Below are positions 41,995-49,427 of a stretch of DNA of 64,000 nt, in pieces; position 1 is the first letter of the stretch, and every line of letters begins with the position of its first letter. Origin of the DNA: Arthrobacter sp. zg-Y238 (lineage in GTDB: Bacteria; Actinomycetota; Actinomycetes; Actinomycetales; Micrococcaceae); assembly GCF_024385525.1 (NCBI RefSeq), contig NZ_JANFLU010000001.1, positions 310,001 through 374,000 on the forward strand, given 5' to 3'. The notes beneath the pieces were generated by a model, which saw nothing but the letters and a program-made list of their open reading frames with translations, did not search any database and was not told the DNA's origin. A program made the translations under genes and the position numbers.

Positions 41995-43443
41995 ATGACT
42001 GAAAAGACATTCCGCCTGCCGGACGTGGGCGAAGGCCTGACCGAAGCCGATATCGTGCAGTGGAAGGTTTCGCCGGGGGACACGGTTGCCGTCAACGACG
42101 TGATCGTGGAAATCGAAACCGCGAAGTCCCTGGTGGAACTTCCCTCCCCGTACGCCGGCACGGTCTCTTCCCTGATGGTTGCGGAAGGCGAAACGGTCGA
42201 CGTCGGCACGCCCATCATCAGCGTGACGGTCGACGACGGCGCCGGGGCGAAGGTGCCGGCGGCGGCAGGCGGGCCAGCAGCCGCCGCGCCGGAAGAAGTT
42301 CCCGCGGCACCCGATTCCACACCGCCCGAAACGGCAGGGGAAGCCCCGGCGGCCTCGCTGACCGGCACCGGTCCCAAGCCGGACGCCGTGCGCCGCCGCC
42401 CGCGTCGCCCCGTGTCCCCGGGTGCGGCGGCGACGCCGGAACCAGCCGCAGCACCGGCTCCCGCTGCACCTGCGCCCGCCCCCGCTGCCCCCGCTGCTCC
42501 CGCAGCACCGGCTCCCGCCCCGGCGTCGTCCGGAACCGCAGCAGTCCAGGACCGGGTCAACCGGCTGATCCAGCGCGTGCTGGCCAAACCCCCGGTACGC
42601 AAGGCCGCAAAGGATCTGGGCATCAACCTGGCGGACGTCACCGCCACCGGAGCCAGCGGCGAGGTGACCAAGCAGGACCTGATCAGCTACCAGGCCCAGC
42701 GTGAAGCAGAGCGCGAGTCGGCCGGAGAGTTCTGGTCCCCGGGTGCCGCCGATTCGCGGATCGAGCGGATCCCCGTCAGGGGAGTCCGCCGTGCCACCGC
42801 AAAGGCCATGGTGGAAAGCGCCTTCAGTGCACCCCACGTCAGCATCTTCGTCGACGTGGATGCGTCCCGGACCATGGAGTTCGTGAAGCGGCTGAAGGCG
42901 GCCAAGGACTTTGAAGGCATCCGGGTTTCACCGCTGCTGATCCTGGCGAAGGCCGTGATCTGGGCGGCCGCGCGGAACCCGTCCGTGAACGCCACCTGGG
43001 CCGGCGACGAGATCCTGGTGAAGCACTTCATGAATCTCGGTATTGCGGCGGCCACCCCGCGGGGACTGATGGTGCCCAACATCAAGGATGCGCAGGAACT
43101 CTCCCTGAAGGAGCTGGCCATCGCCCTCAACACCCTGGCGGCAACGGCCCGCGAGGGCCGGACTCCGCCGGCCGATATGCGCGGCGGCACGCTGACCGTC
43201 ACCAACATCGGTTCGCTGGGCATCGACACGGGCACCCCGATCATCAATCCCGGCGAGGTTGCCATCGTGGCGTTCGGCACCATCAAGCAGAAGCCCTGGG
43301 TGGTTGACGGCGAGGTGGTGCCGCGCTGGATCACCACCCTCGGCGGTTCCTTTGACCACCGCGTGGTCGACGGCGACCTGTCGGCCCGGTTCATGGCGGA
43401 CGTCGCTTCAATCCTGGAAGAGCCGGCCCTGCTCCTGGATTAG
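41995..43443 (+). CDS. bkdC: 2-oxoacid dehydrogenase E2, dihydrolipoamide acyltransferase
   Basis: 482 residues from ATG 41995. One lipoyl domain (1-80) has the lipoylated lysine in [15 protein letters not shown] (near 44). An Ala/Pro-rich flexible linker (about 85-185, very biased composition) leads to a peripheral-subunit-binding domain (about 197-232, [20 protein letters not shown]) and the catalytic core (about 250-480). The core ends with the active-site motif [15 protein letters not shown] (His near 454). It forms the core of the complex with the E1 subunits encoded upstream. Confidence 0.94.
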   Translation: MTEKTFRLPDVGEGLTEADIVQWKVSPGDTVAVNDVIVEIETAKSLVELPSPYAGTVSSLMVAEGETVDVGTPIISVTVDDGAGAKVPAAAGGPAAAAPEEVPAAPDSTPPETAGEAPAASLTGTGPKPDAVRRRPRRPVSPGAAATPEPAAAPAPAAPAPAPAAPAAPAAPAPAPASSGTAAVQDRVNRLIQRVLAKPPVRKAAKDLGINLADVTATGASGEVTKQDLISYQAQREAERESAGEFWSPGAADSRIERIPVRGVRRATAKAMVESAFSAPHVSIFVDVDASRTMEFVKRLKAAKDFEGIRVSPLLILAKAVIWAAARNPSVNATWAGDEILVKHFMNLGIAAATPRGLMVPNIKDAQELSLKELAIALNTLAATAREGRTPPADMRGGTLTVTNIGSLGIDTGTPIINPGEVAIVAFGTIKQKPWVVDGEVVPRWITTLGGSFDHRVVDGDLSARFMADVASILEEPALLLD

Positions 43444-43467
43444 GCCCGGCGGCACTGGCGCGGGTGC

Positions 43468-44763
43468 CTAGCGGACCTTTACGGCGGCGACGGCGGCACT
43501 CAGGATCGGGGCGAGCCGGCGCACGCCCTCGGCAATGTCCTCGGAGGAGACAGCGCTGAAGGCCAGCCGGAGCTTGTTCGAGGCGCCTTCGCCGGGCGTG
43601 AACGCCGCGCCCGGGATGAAGACCGTCCCGGCGTCGATCGCTTCATAGAGCAGGGGATAGGTGTCCACACCCTCGGGCAGCGTCACCCAGATGAAGAATC
43701 CGCCGTCCGGCCGGGTCCACGTCACGCCTTCGGGCATGTGTTCATCCAGTGCGGCCAGCATCGAGGAACAACGCTCGGCGTAGAGGCTGCGGGAGCTGCG
43801 CACGTGGCCCATCCAGTCGTACTCGCGCAGGTACGCGGAGACCAGCATCTGGGTCAACGGCGAGGGGCACAGGACCACGGCTTCGCAGGCCAGGTAGAAC
43901 CGCCGGTAAAGGTGGCGGGGGACCAGCGCCCAGCCGAGCCGGACTCCGGGGGCGAAGATCTTGGAGAACGAGCCCAGGTACAGCACGTCCTGGGCGTTCC
44001 CTGCCCGCATCGGGGCCAGGGGTTCGCCGTCGAACCGGAGGAGGCCGTAGGGATTGTCCTCCAGGACCAGGATGTTGTTCCGCCGGCAGATTTCCACTAC
44101 CGCCTGGCGGCGCCCGGCGGTCAGGGTGACGCCGCTGGGATTGTTGAAGCTTGGGATCGTGTAAAGCAGCTTGATGGTTTTGCCTTCGGCGCGCACCTCG
44201 CGGATCCGCTGCTCGAGTGCCTCCGGGACGAGGCCGCCGTCGTCCATCGGAACGGTGCGTACGTCCACCTCGTAGGCCTCAAAGGCATTCAGCGCCCCTA
44301 CATAAGTGGGGTCCTCGCAGAGAATCACATCGCCCGGATCGCAGAAGACCTTGGCAGCAACGTCCTGCGCGGACTGTGAACCGGTGGTGATGACGATGTC
44401 CGCCGGATCGGCGTCGAGAATGCCTTCCGCGGCCATGACCTCGCATGCCTGCCTGCGCAGCTCTTCCATGCCCTGCCCGCCGCCGTACTGCAGTGCCTCC
44501 AGCCCGTGCTCGGCAATGATGCGCTGGGCGGTCCGGCCCAGTTCTTCCAGGGGGAGGGAACGCAGATAGGGACTCCCGCCTGCCAGGGAAATCAGGCCCG
44601 GACGGATGGAAATGTCGAAGACATCCCGTACCGCGGACTGCTTGATGTGGAAGGCGCGGTTGGAGAACAGCACCTCGTGGCGGTGGGAGCCGGCGGCGCG
44701 TTCCAAAGCAGCCATGGTGTCAACGGGCAGTTCTACGGCATCGGAGAATTCCTCGCGGGTCAT
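43468..44763 (-). CDS. PLP-dependent aminotransferase (2-aminoadipate/MocR-like type I)
   Basis: 431 residues of the aminotransferase class I/II family. Landmarks: GLISLAGGSPYLRSLPLEEL (near 56), LQYGGGQGMEELR, VITTGSQSAQDVAAKVFCDPGD, YTIPSFNNPSGVTL (near 205), the Asp-Asn-Pro-Tyr in LEDNPYGLLR and the PLP lysine in LGSFSKIFAPGVRLGW (near 270). The pattern resembles 2-aminoadipate or branched-chain/aromatic aminotransferases such as LysN/ARO8-type enzymes. Convergent with the 2-oxoacid dehydrogenase operon, it may supply or remove 2-oxoacids for the same metabolism. Confidence 0.9.
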   Translation of the reverse strand: MTREEFSDAVELPVDTMAALERAAGSHRHEVLFSNRAFHIKQSAVRDVFDISIRPGLISLAGGSPYLRSLPLEELGRTAQRIIAEHGLEALQYGGGQGMEELRRQACEVMAAEGILDADPADIVITTGSQSAQDVAAKVFCDPGDVILCEDPTYVGALNAFEAYEVDVRTVPMDDGGLVPEALEQRIREVRAEGKTIKLLYTIPSFNNPSGVTLTAGRRQAVVEICRRNNILVLEDNPYGLLRFDGEPLAPMRAGNAQDVLYLGSFSKIFAPGVRLGWALVPRHLYRRFYLACEAVVLCPSPLTQMLVSAYLREYDWMGHVRSSRSLYAERCSSMLAALDEHMPEGVTWTRPDGGFFIWVTLPEGVDTYPLLYEAIDAGTVFIPGAAFTPGEGASNKLRLAFSAVSSEDIAEGVRRLAPILSAAVAAVKVR

Positions 44764-44826
44764 GCCTCCAATGCTAACCCCGATAGTTGACCGTCAGGCA
44801 ACGGCTGTTTAGTACACCAAGGAGGT

Positions 44827-45795
44827 TTAGATCCAGCCGGCCTTGTGGGCCTTGATTCCGGCCTGGAACCGGCTCTCGGCACCCAACTCCTCCAGCATCC
44901 AGGCAATGTGGCGGCGGCAGGTCCGCACACTGATGCCAACCCGCCGGGCAATGGCTTCATCCGAGTAACCGGAGGCCAGCGCCGTGAGGACGGACCGCTG
45001 CGTGCTGGTGAGTCCCTCCCTGCCGGGATTGTCGGTCAGGAACGGCTCGGCCAAGCCCCACGCAAACTCGAAGAGCAACCCGAAAATGCGGATCAGGTTG
45101 GTATCCCGCACAACCAGTCCGGCAACGTCGCCGGGGTGCAGATCGCGTGCAACAACCGCCACTTTGTCATCGAAAATCAGGGTTCTCAGGGGCATGTAGG
45201 GAAGGGTGCGGAACTCCCCTCCTGCCTGGGTAATAACTTCCACTGCCTTGCGGGTGGGCACATGGTCCCGCGTGCTTGCGTGGTACAGCGTTTGCCTACG
45301 AACACCGCCGCGCAGGAGATCCAGATCCTTCTGCACGCTTTCCTCATGGATGTCTGCGTTGGCGCCCTGCCCCGGCCGGGCGATCAGGACACGGTCGGTG
45401 GCGCTGCGCCCATACTCGATCAGTACCCGCTGGACTTGCTCCTGGTCCTCGACCACCTCCACCGACGAATCGGCGGCCAGCCGCTTACGTGCCTCGACGT
45501 AGGCCGGGGTCAATGCGGCCATTTCCCGCCGGCGGTTACTGATTCTTCCGCGCAGTTCCAGCAGCGCCCGTTCATCCGGATCCACCAGTTCCGCGAGGGC
45601 AACATCAGGGGAAACCGCGGTGTAGCTTGGGCCGCCCGTGTTCTGCTGCAGCAGGAGGCAGCTGGCGGTCAGTTCGGATATGGCACCGTCGATCACCTTG
45701 CTGGTGTACCCCAAGGCCTCGGAAGCCTCCTTCGCCGTCCACCCCGGACGACTTACGGCAAAGCGGTAAACGTCGAGCGAAACCTGAGACAGCAC
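44827..45795 (-). CDS. TrmB-like/LuxR-type hybrid transcriptional regulator
   Basis: 322 residues from GTG 45795, preceded by GAAAGGA at six bases; the open frame continues upstream through the operator region and is not credible there. The N-terminal winged helix (about 1-65, VYRFAVSRPGWTAKEASEALGY) is of the TrmB type. The middle (about 110-230) resembles the phospholipase-D-like effector region found in this class. The C-terminal LuxR HTH (about 255-320) reads LTSTQRSVLTALASGYSDEA with RVGISVRTCRRHIAWMLEELG after it. It is divergent from the MKSWDWF/LanB-like operon and is the probable regulator of it; regulators of this form often neighbour RiPP-type genes in Actinobacteria. Confidence 0.85.
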   Translation of the reverse strand: MLSQVSLDVYRFAVSRPGWTAKEASEALGYTSKVIDGAISELTASCLLLQQNTGGPSYTAVSPDVALAELVDPDERALLELRGRISNRRREMAALTPAYVEARKRLAADSSVEVVEDQEQVQRVLIEYGRSATDRVLIARPGQGANADIHEESVQKDLDLLRGGVRRQTLYHASTRDHVPTRKAVEVITQAGGEFRTLPYMPLRTLIFDDKVAVVARDLHPGDVAGLVVRDTNLIRIFGLLFEFAWGLAEPFLTDNPGREGLTSTQRSVLTALASGYSDEAIARRVGISVRTCRRHIAWMLEELGAESRFQAGIKAHKAGWI

Positions 45796-45869
45796 GGCGA
45801 ATCCTTTCAACGCATCAGCTGTAGCCCCCACCGCTACCCTACCCAGCCAGCGCGGTTTCCGGGCCGCAC

Positions 45870-45902
45870 GTGACAAAAGTGTTTTGTGACCGCAACACAC
45901 TT
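45870..45902. promoter_or_regulatory. Overlapping palindromes in the regulator/peptide divergent region
   Basis: AAGTGTTTTG (45877-45886) and CAACACACTT (45893-45902) form a 26-base dyad matching at 9 of 10 positions around TGACCG. Overlapping it, GTGACAAAA (45870-45878) and TTTTGTGAC (45882-45890) match at 8 of 9 around GTG. The site lies 75 bases ahead of the regulator start and about 250 bases ahead of the heptapeptide ORF, so it is well placed for autoregulation. A perfect GGCCATGGCC palindrome follows at 45912-45921. Confidence 0.62.
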
Positions 45903-46113
45903 CGGAATTCAGGCCATGGCCGGTTAATGCCAACGACGGCGGCCCAGGGCCCCTGCCGCGGAAAACCTCAGGTCGTGGCGCATCCCGAGGCGGTTGCAGC
46001 CGGAGGCAGGAACCGGGAGGGTCCACATCCGGACATGTCAGGAACCGGGCAGCGGAGGCTATTTACAGGCCGTGCGGCGGCGGGGGAAGCTTTCGGAGTC
46101 AAATCAAGGCGCC

Positions 46114-46257
46114 GGCTGAGCATCAGCCCAAGACCCAAGGGGGATAGCGATCATGAAGAGCTGGGATTGGTTCTAACTGAGGGCCCCGGAGGGGCCAAAG
46201 GCAAGTAACTACACAACTGCAAAGGCCGCCCAGTGGCGGTAACCGCACCCCGAGGGG
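46114..46257 (+). promoter_or_regulatory. Structured leader around the heptapeptide ORF
   Basis: Four short hairpins are visible: GGCTGA/TCAGCC (46114-46128) before the ORF; GGCCCC/GGGGCC with a GGA loop (46182-46196) just after its stop; CCGCC/GGCGG (46226-46239); and CCCCGAGGGG (46248-46257), which includes the ribosome binding site of the LanB-like gene. The CCCC of the second hairpin could alternatively pair with that GGGG. This arrangement resembles a translation-coupled attenuator, although none of the hairpins has a T-run. Confidence 0.45.
46153..46176 (+). CDS. Seven-codon ORF MKSWDWF (candidate micro-precursor or leader peptide)
   Basis: ATG 46153 is preceded by AAGGGGGA with an eight-base spacing, one of the best ribosome binding sites in the region. 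It is followed by AAG AGC TGG GAT TGG TTC TAA. Two Trp codons and a terminal Phe in seven codons are unusual. It lies 91 bases upstream of the LanB-like gene on the same strand, with small hairpins between. It could be the substrate of that enzyme, a secreted or internal signal for the TrmB/LuxR regulator, or a Trp-responsive leader. I know of no named family for it. Confidence 0.5.
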   Translation: MKSWDWF

Positions 46258-46267
46258 AAAGACACAT

Positions 46268-47227
46268 ATGAGCCAGCTAGCTGCAGTTCGACCAGCCTCA
46301 CGGACGCAACCGAGTACTCATTGGTGGTCGCTCTCAATTCATACCGGGGGCTTTGATGTTGCGGACGGCATCATCGGAGAACTGGTTACCCCGCTGGCGG
46401 CTCAGGCCCAGGTTCTGGGTGCGCAGCGCTGGTATTTCACGCGGTGCTCGGATCCGGCTAACGCACACGTAAAACTCCGGGTGCTCGCCCCTACGAGTAC
46501 GTTGGACCGGCTGCAGTCGCTGTTGGTGGCCCTGCAGAACCAGTCCAGCGGTGTCATCGGGCACCTGGAAACCAGCCAGCAGTTCAGCGAGCCGGCTACG
46601 GACCGGCTCAGCCCGGGCGGCGGTGAGCCGCAGGACCTGCGTATCGAAGCGGACCTCGCGAAATACGGCGGCGTGGAGGGGCTCTCCCTCGCGGAAGAGG
46701 TTTTTGAGCTCTCTTCGGATCTGGCGAGTTGGGCCACGGCACGCTTTCCCAAGGTCCAGAACCGCTGGGCACTTGGATCGCTCCTGCTGTTTGATGCGGC
46801 CCGGAGCATGATGAAAGGTCCCCGGGCCTCAGCCTGGCCGGACCGGCGCCGCCTCTCCTGGGACTACTACTGGGACAGCCACCTGCGCAGCTGCACGGCG
46901 GGGTTCGGTCCCCGGGCCGCCGGTGTACGGCAGGCCATGACGGTCCAGGTTGGTGCGAAGGTCATGCCGACCCATCGGCTGATGGCAGCAACGGCAGCGG
47001 AATCCGCCGTCGAAAACTGGCGGCGGCGCTGGTTCCGGGGCATTGACACGTATTTGTACCGGGCGGACAAGGCCCGGCTGAGCCGAAGCGCCCAGCACCT
47101 AACGGTCTATCAGGCACACATGCTTCTGAACCGCCTCGGCCTGAGCCTCCGGGAGGAAGCGGCCATGGGATTGTACGCACGGACTTGGAGTCCGGAACGG
47201 GAATCAGTTCTGCTCGATAAGCGCTGA
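46268..47227 (+). CDS. Stand-alone LanB C-terminal (glutamate-elimination-like) domain protein, copy 2
   Basis: 319 residues of the thiopeptide-type bacteriocin biosynthesis/SpaB C-terminal family, closely similar to the protein at 4.5 kb. Shared blocks include GGFDVADGIIGELVTPLAAQ (near 29), YGGVEGLSLAEEVFELSSDL (near 138), PWDYYWDSHL-like LSWDYYWDSHLRSC (near 197) and GIDTYLYRADKARLSRSAQH (near 259). ATG 46268 has GAGGGGAAAG upstream. In LanB enzymes this domain carries out glutamate elimination and relies on a separate glutamylation domain; that domain is absent here, so the chemistry may differ. Context is regulator, heptapeptide ORF and a 62-residue protein. Confidence 0.87.
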   Translation: MSQLAAVRPASRTQPSTHWWSLSIHTGGFDVADGIIGELVTPLAAQAQVLGAQRWYFTRCSDPANAHVKLRVLAPTSTLDRLQSLLVALQNQSSGVIGHLETSQQFSEPATDRLSPGGGEPQDLRIEADLAKYGGVEGLSLAEEVFELSSDLASWATARFPKVQNRWALGSLLLFDAARSMMKGPRASAWPDRRRLSWDYYWDSHLRSCTAGFGPRAAGVRQAMTVQVGAKVMPTHRLMAATAAESAVENWRRRWFRGIDTYLYRADKARLSRSAQHLTVYQAHMLLNRLGLSLREEAAMGLYARTWSPERESVLLDKR

Positions 47228-47258
47228 ACCTGCGCGCAATGGGAAGGGGGCCCATCCG

Positions 47259-47447
47259 GTGGCCGATCATGAAGAAGTAGTGGTAGCGGACGCGCAGGAA
47301 CTCGGCTCGGTCCTTGGCTGCTCGGATGACGTCTTGGCCGATCTGCAGAACAGCGGGGTCCTGGCGCCCTACGGTGAAGCCTGGAATGTTGGCCCGGCGC
47401 GTGAATACCTGAGGGACGCGGCCTGGGCGGACGAGGTCTGGTACTAG
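47259..47447 (+). CDS. Small acidic protein (62 aa) ending in WY, candidate peptide partner
   Basis: GTG 47259 follows GGAAGGGGG and lies 31 bases after the LanB-like stop, in the same operon and before the terminator. The protein (MADHEEVVVADAQELGSVLG... ) is strongly acidic, mostly helical, has one Cys (GCSDD) and ends AAWADEVWY. It could be a RiPP precursor or carrier whose C-terminus is modified, or a small DNA-binding or accessory protein; its first half is faintly like a MerR-type helix-turn-helix. I do not recognise a family. Confidence 0.68.
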   Translation: MADHEEVVVADAQELGSVLGCSDDVLADLQNSGVLAPYGEAWNVGPAREYLRDAAWADEVWY

Positions 47448-47462
47448 AAGGACGCCGAACGC

Positions 47463-47500
47463 AGAAGAGGGACGGACCAGTGACGGTCCGTCCCTCTTTT
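47463..47500 (+). terminator. Factor-independent terminator of the LanB-like operon
   Basis: GAGGGACGGACC (47467-47478) pairs perfectly with GGTCCGTCCCTC (47485-47496) around AGTGAC, followed by TTTT. It closes the unit that begins with the heptapeptide ORF, and with the A's on the left side may serve the convergent FMN reductase gene too. Confidence 0.92.
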
Positions 47501-47513
47501 CTGTCTGCTTTGC

Positions 47514-48071
47514 CTAGGCTGCGGAGACAGAGGCTTCTGCGAGAACGCGGACGGCCTCGCCGAGCTGGGCAACGGTGTCCGGGTCATCCTGCGGGTGGAT
47601 GCCGTCGTAGCGCGTCACGGATCCGCCGATGGCGAGGCGGACTTCCTCGACCACGCGGGCGCCGGCGATGCCGACCGACTTGCGTGCATCGTCCTGTGCC
47701 CAAACACCGCCGTACTGGCCGAAGGCAGAGCCGATGACGGCGGTGGGCATGCCGGAGATGGCACCGGCACCGAAGGGGCGGGACAGCCAGTCAATCGCAT
47801 TCTTCAGCACGGCAGGCATGGTGCCGTTGTATTCGGGGCTGATCAGCAGCAGGCCGTCAGAAGCAGCGGCCGCGTTGCGCAGGGCCTGTGCTGCTTCGGG
47901 GACGAGCCCCTCTACGTCGATATCCTCGTTGTAGAACGGAATGTCGCCCAACCCCTCAAAGAGCTTCACCTCGACGCCTTCCGGAGCGCCGGCGGCGGCG
48001 GCTTCAGCGAGCTGGCGGTTGATGGAACCGACGCGGAGGCTGCCGACGAGGGTCAGGATGGTGGTGCTCAA
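47514..48071 (-). CDS. NAD(P)H-dependent FMN reductase / quinone reductase-like flavoprotein
   Basis: 185 residues from a TTG at 48071 with AGGAG eight bases upstream; there is no ATG or GTG alternative nearby. Family motifs: LVGSLRVGSINRQLAEAA (phosphate loop near 10) and LLISPEYNGTMPAVLKNAID with WLSRPFG after it (near 75), which bind FMN. This is the NADPH-dependent FMN reductase/azoreductase-like (SsuE/YhdA) family. The divergent TetR gene and the palindrome between them suggest induction by a quinone or similar compound. Confidence 0.9.
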   Translation of the reverse strand: MSTTILTLVGSLRVGSINRQLAEAAAAGAPEGVEVKLFEGLGDIPFYNEDIDVEGLVPEAAQALRNAAAASDGLLLISPEYNGTMPAVLKNAIDWLSRPFGAGAISGMPTAVIGSAFGQYGGVWAQDDARKSVGIAGARVVEEVRLAIGGSVTRYDGIHPQDDPDTVAQLGEAVRVLAEASVSAA

Positions 48072-48140
48072 AATTGGAACTCCTGTCTTGGCCGTGCCGC
48101 TTCTGGGGCACGGGCACGGATTCTTCTTCACGACCTTAAG

Positions 48141-48154
48141 CGGACTACAGTCCG
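48141..48154. promoter_or_regulatory. TetR operator candidate between FMN reductase and TetR gene
   Basis: CGGACT (48141-48146) and AGTCCG (48149-48154) are perfect inverted repeats with a two-base centre. The site is 69 bases from the reductase start and 33 from the TetR start. A TACACT -10 candidate at 48174-48179 is seven bases before the TetR ATG, which has no ribosome binding site, so that mRNA is probably leaderless and would be repressed from this site. Confidence 0.65.
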
Positions 48155-48186
48155 ATTTTATTCCCCGCGGCGCTACACTGGCCCGC

Positions 48187-48777
48187 ATGAGTGGGAGAGG
48201 ACCGTCACAAGCCGGTATCCGGGTGGACGCCGCCCGGAACCACCACCGCCTGCTCGAAGCAGCCCTGGAACTCGTTGCAGCCGGCGGTGCCGACGCCCTG
48301 ACGATGGATGATCTTGCCGAGCGGGCCCACGTGGGCAAGGGGACGGTATTCCGGCGCTTCGGCTCCCGCGCCGGCTTGATGCAGGCGCTTCTGGACCATG
48401 CCGAGCAGGGTTTCCGGACCGCCTACCAGTTCGGTCCGCCCCCGTTGGGGCCAGGGGCACCGCCCAGGGACCGGCTGTTGGCCTTCGGCCTGGCACGGTT
48501 GGCATCGCTGAACGTGACCGGGGAGCTGGCCCGGGCGGCCGACGTCGATCCCCGGACCCGCTACCAGCATCCGTCCCGAAGCCTTGCACGCCGGCACCTC
48601 GCCGGGCTGCTCCGCCTGACCGGCACGGTTCCGGACCCGGAACTCGCCGCCTACCAGTTGATGGCCTTCCTTGATGCAGGCCTGCTTCTCCACCTGCGCG
48701 GCGAGGAAGGCATGGGCCTGCCCCGCCTGGAGAAGGGATGGGAGGAGTTGGTGGGCGCGTTCGCGCGGCCCAGCTGA
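48187..48777 (+). CDS. TetR family transcriptional regulator
   Basis: 196 residues from ATG 48187; the frame is open far upstream but that part is antisense to the reductase. The HTH (about 17-62) reads HHRLLEAALELVAAGGADAL with TMDDLAERAHVGKGTVFRRFGS after it. The C-terminal domain is helical with a Pro/Gly-rich loop near 85-100. It is divergent from the FMN reductase across a perfect palindrome, so it most likely represses that gene and itself. Confidence 0.9.
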   Translation: MSGRGPSQAGIRVDAARNHHRLLEAALELVAAGGADALTMDDLAERAHVGKGTVFRRFGSRAGLMQALLDHAEQGFRTAYQFGPPPLGPGAPPRDRLLAFGLARLASLNVTGELARAADVDPRTRYQHPSRSLARRHLAGLLRLTGTVPDPELAAYQLMAFLDAGLLLHLRGEEGMGLPRLEKGWEELVGAFARPS

Positions 48778-48779
48778 GC

Positions 48780-49277
48780 TTAGAGTTTCTTCTGCGTCCC
48801 GCCGTCGGGCTGCTCGAGCCCAAGCGAGGAGATGAGGGAGCGCAGCGCCTGCCGCAGTTCCTGGCTGTCGTCCAGGGTCGTTTCCGCCTGGGCGAGATTT
48901 GCCCACTCGATGGCCTTGAGGCCTGCGTCGGTAACCGACCAGATCCCGGACTCGTCCCGGACGGAGTATCCGGAGGACTGGAGCTTCAGGAGGTGGACTC
49001 TAATAGCCGTTTCGGACTGGCCTTCCGCCTCGGCCAGCTCAGCTTCCGTAGCTGCCGCTGAGGCAAGGCATTCAAGCAGGTGAAAGCTGCCCTGGTTGAG
49101 GCCGAACCGATCCAGTGCACTGTCTGAGGCGATGTGTTTTACATGGGCAGCTGCCGAGAGGAGACGGGGGAAATAGCCCGGTGCCGTGGCGGGTTCGGAA
49201 CCGGATGCAGGGTTGGCGCCGGACGGGACGCGCGAAGCTGCTTCTTCGCCGCGGGCCGGAGTCACGCTGCCGCCCAC
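48780..49277 (-). CDS. MarR-like winged-helix regulator
   Basis: 165 residues. A flexible Gly/Ala/Ser-rich N-terminus (1-35) is followed by a winged-helix region (about 55-115) with LDRFGLNQGSFHLLECLASA and ESEAELAEAEGQSETAIRVHLLKLQSSGYSV-like content, then VTDAGLKAIEWA. It is related to MarR proteins by pattern, but with low certainty and possibly a later start than the GTG/ATG at 49277. It is divergent from the MFS transporter, with a palindrome between them. Its stop lies two bases from that of the TetR gene. Confidence 0.68.
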   Translation of the reverse strand: MGGSVTPARGEEAASRVPSGANPASGSEPATAPGYFPRLLSAAAHVKHIASDSALDRFGLNQGSFHLLECLASAAATEAELAEAEGQSETAIRVHLLKLQSSGYSVRDESGIWSVTDAGLKAIEWANLAQAETTLDDSQELRQALRSLISSLGLEQPDGGTQKKL

Positions 49278-49427
49278 GCTGTGCGGGAGCTGACGGAAAA
49301 GCCCGTAACCGTGGTCTTAGGGGCGCTTAGGAGAAAGGTGTCGCGGGGGCAGACGTGGTGAAACGGCACTGGTTCCTCGGAGGTATGAAGGTTGGGTGCG
49401 GCTGGCAAACAGCCTGTGGCCACGTCT

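Noticed and set aside
40845-42671. A 608-codon minus-strand frame across the 2-oxoacid dehydrogenase genes
   Set aside because: It is opposite E1beta and the Ala/Pro-rich linker of E2; its Gly/Ala repeats are the complement of that linker.
44845-45873. A long plus-strand frame opposite the TrmB/LuxR regulator
   Set aside because: It is the antisense shadow of a protein with two recognisable DNA-binding domains and has no motifs of its own.
45927-46208. A 93-codon plus-strand frame overlapping the MKSWDWF ORF
   Set aside because: It lacks a ribosome binding site, is Arg/Gly/Pro-rich without structure, and runs through the operator and hairpin region. I cannot fully exclude it as an alternative precursor.
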